64,000 bases of DNA from Lunularia cruciata. Its lineage: Eukaryota > Streptophyta > Marchantiopsida > Lunulariales > Lunulariaceae. Of the stretch, positions 1 through 11,778 are shown one piece after another. The first letter of the stretch is position 1. Each line of letters opens with the position of its first letter. The position numbers and the translations under genes were made by a program. Below the pieces are notes generated by a model. That model had not been told where the DNA came from. It saw nothing but the letters and a program-made list of their open reading frames with translations, and did not search any database. The stretch is taken from the NCBI GenBank assembly GCA_948567375.1, contig OX419755.1, forward strand, positions 68,390,944 to 68,454,943. The letters are read 5' to 3'.

Positions 1-905
1 AATAAGACCTTGAATTCCTTCTCCTCATGGTACTCCATCTCTTTGTTCTTCTACCCGTCCACATTCTCCTTGAAGCGGTTGTGCTCTTCGATCTCAAAAT
101 TGAAGGTTGCCCAATTCCATTGGTCCACCCATGTGTGACATTTCTGCCCAATAATGTTGAGGTGGAACTATTCCTTCACCTCCATCTAATGCTCTTGCTA
201 TTCTCTATGCACAAGCAATGGCTTCAAAAACCATGCAAGGATTTTGCACCATGACTTCTTGGCAAATCCGCTCCTTCAACCCTCGTTTGAAATTGTCAAG
301 AACCTCTATTGAACTCATGTTGGTTATTGCGACTTGTAGATCCAAAAATGCCCCCACGTACTCTTATATGTTGTTCTTTTGTCTCAATCCCCACAGTCAA
401 ATTCAGGCCATCTGCACGGAATCCACCGATTGGAAATTCTTCATCAATCCTTCTTGCATTGTTGTCCACGTGACATCTCTTCTCTCTGCCAACATGGATC
501 GTTCCCAAGCATCATACCATGTGAGTGCTTTATCGGTCAAGTACCCATATGCAAACATGCTTGCAACATGCTTCGTGATCTTTGTTGAGAACAATCAAAA
601 ATATTGATTCATTCTTGAGATCCAATTTTCCACTACTCCCATTGTATGCTGCCCCTTATAAGGCTTGATGTTGCAGGTCTCTTCATCCAGAGTAGCAATG
701 TGGCTTCATCGTTGACAAGATTCGTAGGCATGGGTACCTCTCCAAGTACTTCAATCGTAGGTATTGGGTTTTGAGACGGCTCTTCTTCTTGCATTGCTTG
801 ATCATTCCTGAGGATCTGCACTTGACTTTGTAATGTCGCCATGGTCATCTTAATCTCTCAAAATTCATTCAATATCCCTTGCATTCCTTGTAATTGCGGA
901 TCCAT
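1..905 (-). pseudogene. gag remnant of F1 copy A
   Basis: The frame opens with ATG at 905 (MDPQLQ...) and matches gag of the full copy at 32077. A TGA follows codon 15 and the frame resumes as MTMATLQSQVQIL. Further on it carries the capsid-type motif GYLTDKALTWYDAWE and then KNFQSVDSVQMA. More stops and frame changes follow towards base 1. It lacks the 260-bp internal duplication seen in the full-length copy, so it shows the ancestral gag arrangement. Capsid identity rests on the ALTWY-type motif and its position just after the leader. Confidence 0.75.
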
Positions 906-1473
906 GGTTTTTACAACACTCAATTGCTAATGTCTACTTCAATACAAAGTCAATATGATCACTCTAGAAGGTACAAAAACTATCAGAATTACCATTGGGA
1001 CCTCAGAAGCTATCACTCGTTTATAATACTCCTCTAACCACAAAATCTCTAAACATCACTTTTGGTCTCACTACATAACAAATTTCTACTTGAGTGTTGA
1101 AAGGAAGAGGATTTGGGACATTCATATCCATAACATCATAATAGAATATAGATTGTCAAATACCACTCTCTGTCATATACCACCATAGGTAGAATCACCG
1201 GTTTTGGTGAATTCATCACCTTGTCTATGAATTCTGCTCCAAAGTGATAAACTAATGATACTCTCATTTGCTCATGCTAGATGTACATAGAATGGATTCA
1301 AGAATGGAAAGCTAAGTGCGGGAAATTTTCCTCCCTATGCATCCATCCCATCCGCTCTCTGAAGTCCTTCCTAAGTCTAGCAATTACTCTATGTTCTCCA
1401 TCTCAAATTACTCAATTTTAGTAGTTCATGCTCTTCCAAGAGTGGTGATCTAACCTCTTGGACTAAAACACTT

Positions 1474-1485
1474 GCTCTGATACCA
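1474..1485 (-). promoter_or_regulatory. Primer-binding site, initiator Met-tRNA type
   Basis: On the minus strand this reads TGGTATCAGAGC, the standard plant LTR-retrotransposon complement to the 3' end of initiator methionine tRNA. It sits one base after the LTR end, which fixes the LTR boundary and orientation. Confidence 0.92.
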
Positions 1486-1486
1486 T

Positions 1487-2221
1487 TATAATACTTTGAG
1501 GATAAGAGAAGAGAGAAAATACAGATTTCACACTCAATCATACGATGCCCCAAAGGAGCACCTTCTCTTCATTATATAGACAAAGAGGATTTCCTCCAAG
1601 GAAGCTCCACCATAGGATTAGGCACACATATAGGTGACATGTCAACAAGCTCCACCCTTGGATTACTTACTTGGATGGGTGACATGTAGATCCTGGTCCT
1701 ATCTGGTTGGTCAAACAAGCTTTGACCAGAGGGAATCTTTTAGAGAATCTTCTTGTAGGAGTCTCAAAATCATGTGGGTAAGGTATCATTAGAAAGCTCT
1801 CAACAAGAAAAACTAGGCGGAGGGAAGGCCAGCTTATCTTCCATTGCGAGGCAAAGAGTCTATACATTTTTGAGGCCTAATTCATCCATTTAGGCCTCCA
1901 AAATTGCCTTCAAAGATTTCAAGCATATTTTAGTTCATACTCTATTAGTAGAAGTCCCCTTTTGGTGATACTTCTTTCTGATCTGTTTAGTACATCATGT
2001 GTAACATCCTTCCAGATGTTACCAAACCAATTCTCACCTTTAAATCATATGCCTAGTTATTGGTTCTAAGGTTTTCAAGTCTATTTCGGTTTCTGCACTA
2101 TTAGTAGAAGTACTCTTTTGGTGATACTTCTATCTGATTTGACCATCATGTATAACATCATTCCAGATGTTACCAAACCAAATTTCACATCTAGATCATA
2201 TGGCTAGCTCTTGGTATTACA
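1487..2221 (-). repeat. 5' LTR of F1 copy A
   Basis: A 735-bp LTR, minus strand. Its terminal dinucleotides have decayed (TG...TA). It contains the tandem U3 duplication typical of the longer F1 LTRs and a TATA motif near 1575-1582 (minus). The homopolymer C tract present in the other F1 LTRs is absent here. Confidence 0.88.
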
Positions 2222-3040
2222 AAGCATTGCCCAAGTGTAGAACTCTTTAGTCTCAGACCGCATAAAGCAATAGAACAAAATGAATGTTTCATTTGTCATT
2301 GTCACACTTGTTCCATGCAATAGAGGCATCTGATATTGGTTGGTCTTGTACATGTTGTTGATGGAATAGACCTTGTCAGCTGAATATAGTTTGGCAATGT
2401 TCTATGCTGACTTAGGGAAGATAAAAAGACATGTAAGATTGCTAACATGGTTGCATTTGATCTCATGCTAGATATCCCATAGAATCAAGGTATCCAATAA
2501 GGCTTCAATTGCTGTTTTATCAACCGGCATCCTTCTCATGTTGGCTTTCTTGATATTGTAAATGTCTTGAGCTATTGAGCGGGTTGGTAGCATCATGTTC
2601 ATGTAAGACACCAAAAACAACATGAGGGTATGCTCCGATGCATTTCAGGTTGTGAACAGTTTCAACCTCTTCCATGGAGAAGGCTCTTGCAACTAGATAT
2701 GTAGCCACATTTTCCATCTCTTTATGGTTGTCTTGTGCATTGGTCACTCTAGATAACCAATTCTCACTATCTTCCTCATGTTTGCAAAAAATGAGTTAGA
2801 AAGGACACTCTTGGTGGAGCATTGAGGTACTTCAAACATGTGCTTGATTGGTGTGCATGCCGCCATGGACTCAAGTAAAGAATATGCTTTTATTTAAACC
2901 TCTTGGCGCTTTTCCAATAATTTGCATGCATTGAATCTTCAAGGCATAACCACTTGTCAAAGCAAAGGTTTTTATTGTAGCCGTGGTCTCCTCAAGCAAA
3001 TTGTAACATGCATCCGTGGGTGCACAAATGAACATATTGG
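2222..3040 (-). pseudogene. MULE-type transposase remnant (FAR1-like N-terminus plus MULE core)
   Basis: Reading the minus strand from about 3040, broken frames show the order of a plant Mutator-like/FAR1-derived transposase. First comes a FAR1-like start (IKTFALTSGYALKIQ). Then a CPF..L...CKH zinc-type stretch near 2790. Then W..RVTNAQDNHKE and the segment ending in HLQYQ (2520-2760). Last is a MULE-core motif (NNMYKTNQYQMPLLHGTSV, then ETKEFYTWAML) at 2225-2380. At least two stops interrupt it. It ends abruptly at 2221 where an F1 LTR was inserted, so the C-terminal catalytic part and any terminal inverted repeat on that side are displaced or lost. A TATA-like sequence lies on the minus strand at 3244-3251, about 200 bp upstream. 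Confidence 0.72.
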
Positions 3041-5935
3041 AACCAAGAGAAAAATGGAGAGCAAGAGAAGATTTGTGCTGTGTGTTTATGCAAAGTGAAA
3101 AGGAGAGAGTAGAGAGAGTGTGTGTGTTCTTACGGGTAGTCCAAGGCCCTCTCTATGGCATCCCAAGAAATTCACACTATTGGCAAGATAATAGTAGTGT
3201 GAGGTACAAGTACTAAACATGTGAGGTACATATACCGGCTCCCTTTTTATATTGTTGACAAGATGCCGCCATTAGGTTTATCATTTTGGTCATGGTTTGA
3301 TTAAGGTCTCTTGTAACAAGCTCTTCTCTTTATGCTCGGCCCTTTAACAAAACTTAAGTTTCAGGAACGAGTTAGTATCATGATATGAAAAGAAAAAGAA
3401 ACTAAAACTAAGACTAACATTTGATAACAAGAAAAGTATACATGCTTATTTATCTCTTATACACAAAAGATAGCATGTACGGACTTAACATTATGTACCA
3501 AATAAGGTAAATTACATGTAACATTTTTCAAATGTTTCATCATGGCTTTATGGGCTTTGCCATGCATTTGATTCCAAAATTAAATTTTTTGTCCAATGTA
3601 TAGAGTAGAAGCAGAAGAGCAAATCCAAGGAACCGTGGTGATATGATGTTAGTTTGTCATACTTTGTTCAAATGTGTGAAAGTTACACTTTAAGTGACTG
3701 CTAAAGAAGAAATGGAATTAAAATGATCCATTTAGACTTTGAACTATACTTCGAAAGACTAGACTAGACGAGACTAGTCTAGACTTCAACCAATAGAAAG
3801 GCCAAGTTCTGTGGGCTTCAATTCATGTCATGATCTTAGATCGTACAAATATCTAAATACGAAAATATGTAAATATTTGGTCTAAAAATCTACTTTCCAT
3901 AGTTTGTTTTGTACGAAATAGATACATTAGTGTTGTAGAAACATTACTAGGATACAAACAATAGTAAATTGCTTGCTGTAATTCTTTGGTCTTTGACTAC
4001 AGTACAATAGTCTACTCGCGGAGATCTTTCAAGAAATCAACCACGGATTTTCTTTATAGACAAATAAAACTGTCACTTTGTAAAAAAAGAGATGATCGAG
4101 AGGAAATGCCAAATTTTCCTATGCACATAATGACATAAAACAACTCTTGGTTGATGTTTCTTGACTCAAGTACGATGTAGGATTCTAAAAGACATCAACT
4201 AAACTTAAGACATACGATATTTACTTTTAATTTGCATATTCTACACTGTAGAAAGCATGAACTTCATTCCGAAAAATTCTTTACTTAATTTTGATATTAT
4301 AGTTGCTTGTGATCACGGGTTAAATCTGGACTGAATTCCAACCGGATTGGAACCCAATTCACCTTCAGTTGAGTTAGCTTCTCCTTTTACCGATTTGATA
4401 AGATCTTCCCATCCATAGTCATGATACAAGCATAGGCTCCTGAAGTCTTTTGGGAGAGACGACTTTACACGTTGTGGATAACATGTTTCATAACACTATT
4501 AAAGCAGAATCCGGCTTCAAAGTAGTAGGTAAGGTAGCTCAAGTTTTTGTGAACCGTTCTCATGAGACATATCTATGCCCAAAATTATACTCGTCCTGTG
4601 ATATTTCTGTACCTGAAGTCAGTTTGTACATCTGTACTAATTACTGTAGCTACATTGGAATGGAGCTCTGGTAGATATCAGATGTTCCCATCTACGTTCA
4701 CATGAACTAAATGAACGTAGTGATGGACTCTGTGTCCTTATCGCTGTCACTTGTTACGAACTACTGTTCAAGTTTTTATACGGTGTTCTTATCCGTAGCT
4801 TTGTCACTCGGTGGGAACGAAGCGGGGTATGCCTTGACTTGACTCTTACCACTTTGGAGCAATTAGCTCTATCCACGATTTACTGTTTCGCATGTTCTCT
4901 CGTGTGGATGTTATGTCCAATATACTCGGCGTGTGACTACTCGGGATCGGTACTCCACACTTCCGTTGAAGTGCGGTTGATCCCGGCCATGAGTCGGAAA
5001 CCTCTTTAGCCTATACTACTGGCTCTTGGTTGGAGCTGATCCTTCAATTCTTGTGTTTCACACCTACTTGATACAATTGTAAGTAGCAGCTGACAGACTA
5101 AGTAGGAATTTCAGACTACCGTTGGAGGAAGATTAGTTACTGGAGGCACCTCAAAGACATCCATACTGTCGCACTTTGCACTACTCAGCAAGTGTATTTG
5201 AAGAACGTTCAATCCTTTGAAACTGTGAAGAGGTCCGCGTCTCCCATCCGTAGGTCGGAGTTGTCAAGTTTCTCTTTATATGCCATGTTACGGTATGTTG
5301 TTTTCATTTGATGTTGCAGGCTGGACATCCACGTCTCATTGCACATAGCAAGACAGTTTTGAGAGGCGGGAGAGGTTACATCCTGAGCTTGTAGTCTTCA
5401 CTCCTTACCACGCCATTAAGGACACTAAAACCATTTCTCAGAAATCGATTTTCGGAAACCCTGCTAGGAAAAAAACGGATTGATAGCTCTGATTGATACG
5501 GCCAATATCTCCCAATTAGAGCAAAGGGCTCCGATGACATATCTCTTGGAGAACATCCAAGACTGATTCAAAATTGCATGGCAACCTCGTTGCGGGATTA
5601 CCACCTAGACCATTCTGCACTGGCGGCTACTTAAGCAGATGTAATTCCGGAAGCTCAACAAAATTCCTGCTCTGAGACAACCTCTTAGGACAAAGAAGAG
5701 CTTGTTTGAGCTTGTTTGAGTGGATTGTTTCATGGGAGAGAAGTTCTCATGTAGGATATCTCGCATGAAATAGATGTGCTTCATCACCTCTTCGGCATAC
5801 CTCTGTTCTCCACGCTGTCACCTCGTAAAGGGACTACTACCCACAGGTTGCGGTAGTCTCTTCACTTTGTACCATGAGTCTACCTCATTTGTATGTAGAC
5901 ACACGGCAAAGTTCTTCAACTGAAAACATGGACAC
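3041..5935. other. Intergenic, no gene recognised
   Basis: About 2.9 kb in which I find no convincing coding sequence, structural RNA or known repeat. The part up to about 4300 is AT-rich; 4400-5800 has a more balanced composition with only short open frames. The right end (5818-5935) may contain 3' untranslated sequence or a small alternative last exon of the DUF3223 gene. Confidence 0.55.
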
Positions 5936-7504
5936 TTACCATTTCTTACCTTTTCCGCCACCACCACCTTTCCCTCCTCTCCATCCTCCACCACCACCTC
6001 TTCCCTTATTATGCCCTTGATAGCCCTTTCCTTCCCTGCCACCATTGTCAGCACCTCCCTTGCCTTTACCTTTCTTGTCCCATTTGTCCTGCTCTGCAGT
6101 GCCAAAGAGCCGTTCAACAATCAAATCGCCTGATGGAGAGAACAAAGACTCTGGTAATGGCATGAGCTTGTCGACACACTTTCGGTAGCTGAAGTCTGCC
6201 ACCGTGCCGTCTGTTCGGACCAGATAATAACATCGGCTATGCCAACCAGTGTGAAACCTAATTTGGAAAGCCTTGATTCCGGAACCAATCTTCGATGCTG
6301 CATCCCGATGACCTTTGGTGATCAGATCAGTGAGCACCATGTGTTCGTACTGCGTTCGTCACAAACATTACAGTTAGTCCACATATGCATATGAAGAAAG
6401 TAAGCACACCGACCCGTCAGAAGCTACACTTACTTCTAGACGGTCTCGATTGGGTGATTTTCATTTCCACCAAAACTTTCTCTTGCTTCCTGTGTGCTTC
6501 AAATACACTATTGAAATGGTTAATTTATCAGTTTGACTTTGCTTGACAAATAAGTCACTATACCACCGTCGTACACAGACTTGTCCAGAAAGAAATGCGC
6601 AAAATCTGAGTCCAAGCTCAGAATATTGATAGATCGAATTCGGAGGGTAAATTTCGGACAAATTGTAGCGACACATGTTCTACAACCCTAAAAGGAGTTT
6701 CCAAGAACAAGTATGGCGCAAGCAAGGGTTTAAGCTGTTCGGCAAAACCCCTACTACCAAACGTTTCACAATCTTGGTGAAGCACATGATGCCGCGGAGA
6801 AATATACAAACACTCTTCCAGCCTCTAGAATAAAGAGGTTTCGGAAAGAAATTTGTGAGGCTATCCACAGAGAAATATAAGAGCAGGCAGAGGATCGTCT
6901 GACCAGGACGGACAAGGTTAAGGTTTTCGACCCAAAACCCTGTTCGTCCTAATGGGTCCAATGCTGAACGAAAGTCCCATCACGCTTAACTTAGAGGTGA
7001 CAAAGCACGATTGTTGAGCGAGAGAAAAGGCAACGTAAGTACGCAAGTAAGAGAGTAAAGAGTAGTAAGTACCTTGTTGATATCGACATTGGCGAGCCAA
7101 CCGTGTAAAAGGTCGTAAAAGTATGTAAACATCTCGATGCCAGAATGAAACAGTTTGGGACCAAGCTTGACAGGGGTCACTGCCTCCTTCTCAGCCGTTC
7201 CATTGTCACCCTCGGACTTCACTCTTTTCAGATCTTCCGCACCATTCTCAACCTCTCTCGCCCTCTTTCCAAGATTCGTCTCAGATGATGTTTCAATACT
7301 CACGTCCTCTTTAACCTCCACCGTGACAACTTCAGTCCTCGTGACAGTGACGGTCTCCACAATCGTCGTCGCCGCAGTAGCACCATCCATGCTTTCACTC
7401 TTCGCCTCCTCCCCGATACTCTTGTCTTCCAGGGTTTCTGTGGTGATTTTCTCGTCTGGGGGTATGTCCACAATAGGCACTTCAGGAACCTTAGTCGAGG
7501 TCAT
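5936..7504 (-). CDS. EMB514: DUF3223 protein, EMB514/DOMINO1-like (2 exons: 7504-7073 and 6349-5936)
   Basis: Predicted 281-aa protein. Exon 1 (144 codons) starts at ATG 7504 (MTSTKVPEVP) and ends at a donor read as AAG|GTACTT. Exon 2 starts after TGCAG at 6349 with YEHMVLTDLI, which restores the conserved DUF3223 block. Residues 1-110 are acidic and Thr/Val/Glu-rich with a basic GKRAREVE patch. DUF3223 spans about 112-205: LGPKLFHSGIEMF, YFYDLLHGW, KIGSGIKAFQIRFH, SRCYYLVR.DGT, FSYRKCVDKLMPLP. The tail is a Gly/Lys-rich RGG-like segment ending GKKW. The family includes Arabidopsis EMB514/DOMINO1, a nuclear protein needed for embryo growth, and tomato DCL, a plastid protein. The Gly/Lys-rich tail and lack of an obvious transit peptide favour the EMB514 branch. 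The stop overlaps a donor-like TGGTAAGTG, so a further 3' exon is possible. Divergent from FKBP17. Confidence 0.87.
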
Positions 7505-8195
7505 TTCCTCCCGCTCCTATCTTTTTGCCCAAGCCTGCACTCGCTGATTCTTCTTCTTCTCTTGCTACGGCTTCGCCCCAATTCCTCGTTCTTCCTTGAT
7601 TCCTGAAAGATTGAATGATCCGAGCAATTCCTTCGGGTGATTCTCTGATGGCTCACCACTTATACTTCTGCTGAAGAGGAGCCCACTAATCAGCGCTCAG
7701 GGAGAGTTTTCCCGGTACGTGTCAAGTTACCGGGTAAACGTTTAACCCACCGAACGTAGCTAAACTTTACGGGATTTTTCCCCGATACTTTCGCTAATTT
7801 CGGGAACTCCCTATCTGAACCATGTCCCGCCGAAATATACCATACATCGGTAAATACGAAAATTCCACCGGGACTTTGTGCTGGTTCTTTCCCTGCAGTA
7901 GAGACCTAAAGAAGCTCGGCTCCACTGCACTACAGTAGTTGTTGGCTTCCCCACAGTGGAACTGGCAGGTGAAAAGAATATCTCCTTCCGTCCTTCCGTT
8001 CCGTCCGTTCGTCCATCCGTTCCTATCCTTCTTTCTCGGGTAGAATCGCGAACTCCTCTGCACCAGAAAACGACAAGGAGAACCGGCCAACGATGGTCCC
8101 ACAACATCCATTTCCTCTCGGGACTCGAAATTTTCTCGTAGACATGAGAGCAAAACCCGGTGGACTGCTCAAACCAATTCTCGACATTATCGAGG
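7505..8195. promoter_or_regulatory. Shared intergenic region between two divergent genes
   Basis: The 691 bp between the two start codons must hold both promoters and both 5' leaders. A pyrimidine-rich TCCG/TTCC tract lies at 7981-8031 on the plus strand, within about 215 bp of the FKBP start, and resembles CT-rich leader elements of plant genes. No clear TATA box is visible for either gene, which suits broadly expressed housekeeping genes. A bidirectional promoter is inference. Confidence 0.5.
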
Positions 8196-9136
8196 ATGGT
8201 GATGATGGTGGCAGCAGCTATGGCGAGTTCTACAGTAATGGGGGTGAGTTACCCATCGTTACGACGAGATGTGGGTTCCAGGTCGTTTAGATTATCTACG
8301 ACTGTTAGATCGCCGTCTATAGTATCTGTGAGTTGTAGACATAAAATTTGCAGTTTGGCTTCGAATTTGGAAGATGAGACCAAGGCTGAGGAGGTGGTGG
8401 TGCCTGTTGAGGAGAGGGAGCAGCAGAGGAGATCGAAGGGAACTAAAGTAGGAGGGGAGTCCACAGACTGGATAGCTTCGGGTCTCACCAGAAGGTTTGG
8501 ATTAGCTGGAGGATTAGCGTGGGTTGGATTTCTGGCCTTCGGAGTAATATCTGAACAGATCAAGACACGGACTGAAGTGTATCTCGAATCACAGGGCACA
8601 CAGTACGTGAATTCTGAGCCATCTCTGGAAGTAATGTTCAGATGAACTGGTGTACGAACAGAATTATCTAGATTGCAGCGATACCGAGTTTGAAGAGATC
8701 TTAACTCATTTTTTGACTGTATTCTTGTTATGGATATAGGGACGTGGAGGTTGCACAGGAAGTGATACTTCCGAACGGAATCAGGTACGTAGATTTGCGG
8801 AAAGGAGGAGGTTCGTCACCCTACAAGGGGGACTTGGTGGTGGTGGATATCACTGGGAAAGATCGCAGCACAGGCGATGTATTTATTGACACTACAGCTA
8901 AGGATAAGAAACCTATGGCATTTGTGTTTCTGTTGAAGCCTTATGCTGGAGGAGTGTGCGATGGGGTGGAATTTGCTATGGAAAGCATGAAGGCAGGTGG
9001 CATTCGGAAAGTGATTGTTCCTCCAGAACTGGGATTTGGGGAGACCGGTGCAAAATTTGGAGATGTTAACATTCCCGGTGGGGAGGAACTTGAATATGTA
9101 GTGAGCCTCCAAAGAGTATCTATAGCCCCATCATAG
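8196..9136 (+). CDS. FKBP17: FKBP17-like peptidyl-prolyl isomerase, plastid-targeted (exons 8196-8602 and 8740-9136)
   Basis: Predicted 267-aa FK506-binding-type immunophilin. The first ATG of the frame is 8196; open sequence upstream only begins with GTG. Residues 1-60 are Ser/Arg/Val-rich with few acids, like a chloroplast transit peptide. The segment DWIASGLTRRFGL leads into a hydrophobic stretch (about 101-118, GLAGGLAWVGFLAFGVI), then SEQIKTR, all typical of plant FKBP17 proteins. The intron of 137 bp splices ACACA|GTACGT to ATAG|GGAC, giving TQ-DVEVAQEVILPNGIRY. The FKBP domain (about 136-267) has YVDLRKGGG, GDLVVVDI, VFIDT, KPYAGGVCDGVEFAMESMKAGG, RKVIVPPELGFG and ends EYVVSLQRVSIAPS. 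Several drug- and substrate-contact aromatics of classical FKBP12 are not kept, as is usual in this subgroup, so isomerase activity is uncertain. Assignment to 17-1, 17-2 or 17-3 is not made. Confidence 0.93.
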
Positions 9137-11778
9137 TAGACGAGGTAGGCAAGTGATCGGCTTATTGTAAATTAAATTTAAGAAATTGAATCCAAAAGTT
9201 GTACTGTGATTCTGTCTTCTCACAAGAGTAGAACTTCTGAAACAACCACTCGGCTCGTTCTCAACTTGAGCAGTGTGGTAATGGATCAGTGATCACTAAG
9301 CACAACCGATAGGGCTAAATTGCATATGATTTGTGCTTTTTGTAAGATTATATCAAATTCTTTCAAAATTACTGTCAATTGGTCAGAATTGGTTACGGTG
9401 TCCAAATGGACGCGATGATTCCTTGGTGTTCTAGGTAACTACCCTAGCTGTCGCCTACATTGTGAGCACAGAAAGGTACAGGACCTATGAACAATTTCAG
9501 AAGATAAGTGTTATTGAATTTGCAGTCGGCCAACCTTGATCTTTCAATAGCTTGCTGCGTCTTCCAGCAAGCTTGGGATGCGTGAATACGACTTCGAACT
9601 TCCTTCTGGCTTTATTCATCGTCACGATAAGCAACAGAGGATTCCGCTGTATCTCTATATGCTAATTCATACCATCTCTAGAAGGAAATGCTAGTGATCT
9701 ATATCCATCTATACAGACATGCCAAGAAAAGAGGACGAGGAGAACTCCCGGAGAGATTGTGACATCTCAAAGTGCTCCGGACTTGAAAAGGTAGGAGCAG
9801 CATGTATAACTGTCTATTGGGATCAACTTTAAGGAAGCCCTGGACCTGAAAACACTCAGAAAAGCCCTATCAGTGAACTAGTCACTAGCAACTCCCATAT
9901 CAAAGGCCTTGGTGGGGGGACAGCCACGGCCGTGGGGAGCGCGGTCTACCTCAAAGTCGAGTTAGATAAAGCTAAGGCTGCTAGCGGGGCAGCTCATACC
10001 CGCTAGTGGCTTGAAGTGGCAGAAGCTTAAAATAAGAATTTGGAGCCAACAATGCGATTACCTTAATAACAATGGAACACGCGCGGAACAGGAACTACAG
10101 GATGCTATACGGCACGATGTCACTTACGTAACAGGGGTTTTCGCTCTACACTGAAATACGGGGCCACAAATGGGAATCTGAGGCTGCTGTACGGTCACGT
10201 AACAAAGGCCTAGTTGCCTATTTAAAGCACCCAGACTAGAGTAATTATCTTAGTCCACCACGAGGAGTGTAGGTTTCAATTCCTCCCAAGGGCCATGGGC
10301 CATGTGCTTCCATTGACATTTATGGCAGCCATGAATGTAATGCATGCCACCTTTCTGTGAGTTCACATATGGTCAGTGCTCTAGTTCCGGTTGGTACAGC
10401 TGCAATAATCAAGTATTGAGGCAAATGTGTAAACTTTGTTAGAATCGTTTGAACAACGGTGGCTCGCGAGAGACATAAGACAACCTCTCCTTATGAATTT
10501 CCCTAGAACACTTGTCGCGAAGGTGCAACGAATCATTACTCGGCTGTAGTCCCAGCATCGGGCACTTCACCTACGAACATCGTTCCTGATCACAGAGATC
10601 TAACTCAGAAACGAGCCATTACTATGGCCACTGATGTAGAATAACAAGCGCGAAAATTTACTTGCTTGTTCGCGGAGTGCACGCGCACGATTGTTCCGAG
10701 GTTTCGAGCTTAAGTAAGGATCCAGATCCCTAAGGTCCTTCACAATTCTTGCATTTGACACCTGACAAGAGTTCTGGATTTGAAAGGGGTACATGAATTT
10801 GATTTTGGTTTCGAGTGAGTTTAACATAAGACACACAATCTTCCGTATGTCTAGATGAAAAAGGTGGTTTAAATATTTCTAACCAGCTAAAACATCATTC
10901 GATCGCTGTCCTTGGCATGTAGAGACGCTAGAATGTAGGTCCGTCGATAAAAAGCATCCGTAATTTCACAATTTCTTCTTACATGTATACATATACTAAA
11001 TATAATTGTCATGTTCTGAATAGCTAACAGAAAACTAGCGGCATTGTTTACGATATCAAGTAAATTTGTTGTTTACATACATGTCCATATGCATAGAGGG
11101 TGTTTGTTGGCTGTCGCATCAATAATCTTGATAAACCACCCGGCCAGAATGACCTCTTTGATCGTGGAAAGGGAGAGCCATCGTCTATGTTCCTTATATG
11201 CCGATGATGATAAAATCCTCTCCTAAACAACGAGTACTATGGCAAGAAAAGAAGTCCCTTTTTCTGTAGATCTACAGTCGATGCGGGAGTTACCAACTTC
11301 ACCCTTTATCACATGATTCTCAAAAGCGCAATTTCCCACGCTTTCGCAGTAGGCAATGTCGATAGTACTGTAGTCTCCAGGTCGAATTTGTTGTCTTCTG
11401 TAAGTGGTCACAACAATCTTCACCGTGTGCAGGGAAGCATGGAAGTTTTGTCAGATGCACCGAGAAATGGCTCAAAGACCTGTGATCCGCACACTCTCAA
11501 GACGCTGCGATGTTACTAAGCTGTTAAGGATGAGTTGACAGTCTAACTCCTCTTCAGAGGACGTGGTATCTGTTTCGAGCAGTAAACTTCAGTGCTGATA
11601 ACATGCAATAAATGGTAGCTTTGATCTGATTGAAACAAATTAGAGTTGTTCCATAAGATGCTAAAACACCGTCTAGCGTTTTCCTAATTTGTATTAGCAG
11701 TACAAGTTGTTCGTGATAGGAAAGAACTGATCAGTAGAGGTCACACAAGACTTCCATAAGACACCGTCTAGCACGTTT
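9137..11778. other. Intergenic between FKBP17-like and ankyrin-PGG genes
   Basis: Begins with the FKBP 3' untranslated region (no single clear polyadenylation site chosen). I recognise no gene here. A GC-rich island at about 9900-10010 is open for 34 codons (GLGGGTATAVGSAV...) before a stop and matches no family I know. Small open frames at 10600-11520 on both strands overlap each other and look random. The last 200 bp is probably 3' untranslated sequence of the minus-strand ankyrin gene. Confidence 0.5.

Larger units (their letters stand above)
1..2221 (-). mobile_element. Ty3 element, family F1, copy A (5' part only, cut by window edge)
   Basis: This is the 5' portion of a Ty3-type LTR retrotransposon lying on the minus strand. 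Reading leftwards it has a 5' LTR (1487-2221), a primer-binding site (1474-1485), an untranslated leader and a broken gag (905 downwards). The rest of the element lies outside the window. LTR, leader and gag align base for base over long stretches with the complete copy at 30734-37607, which proves family membership. It is inserted in a MULE transposase remnant, which begins directly at 2222. The bases next to the LTR are AAGCA, but the matching target duplication cannot be checked because the other end is missing. Confidence 0.88.

Noticed and set aside
3755-3790. CTAGACTAG-rich stretch as a palindromic site
   Set aside because: Only a short imperfect repeat of TAGTCTAGAC; arms are broken and it looks like simple-sequence drift.
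7155-7547. 130-codon plus-strand open frame opposite DUF3223 exon 1
   Set aside because: Antisense shadow of a well-supported coding exon; Ser/Val/Thr-rich only because the other strand is Glu/Asp/Thr-rich.
8093-8290. Alternative start for the FKBP gene upstream or in another frame
   Set aside because: The overlapping frame does not continue into the FKBP domain; the correct frame has its first ATG at 8196.
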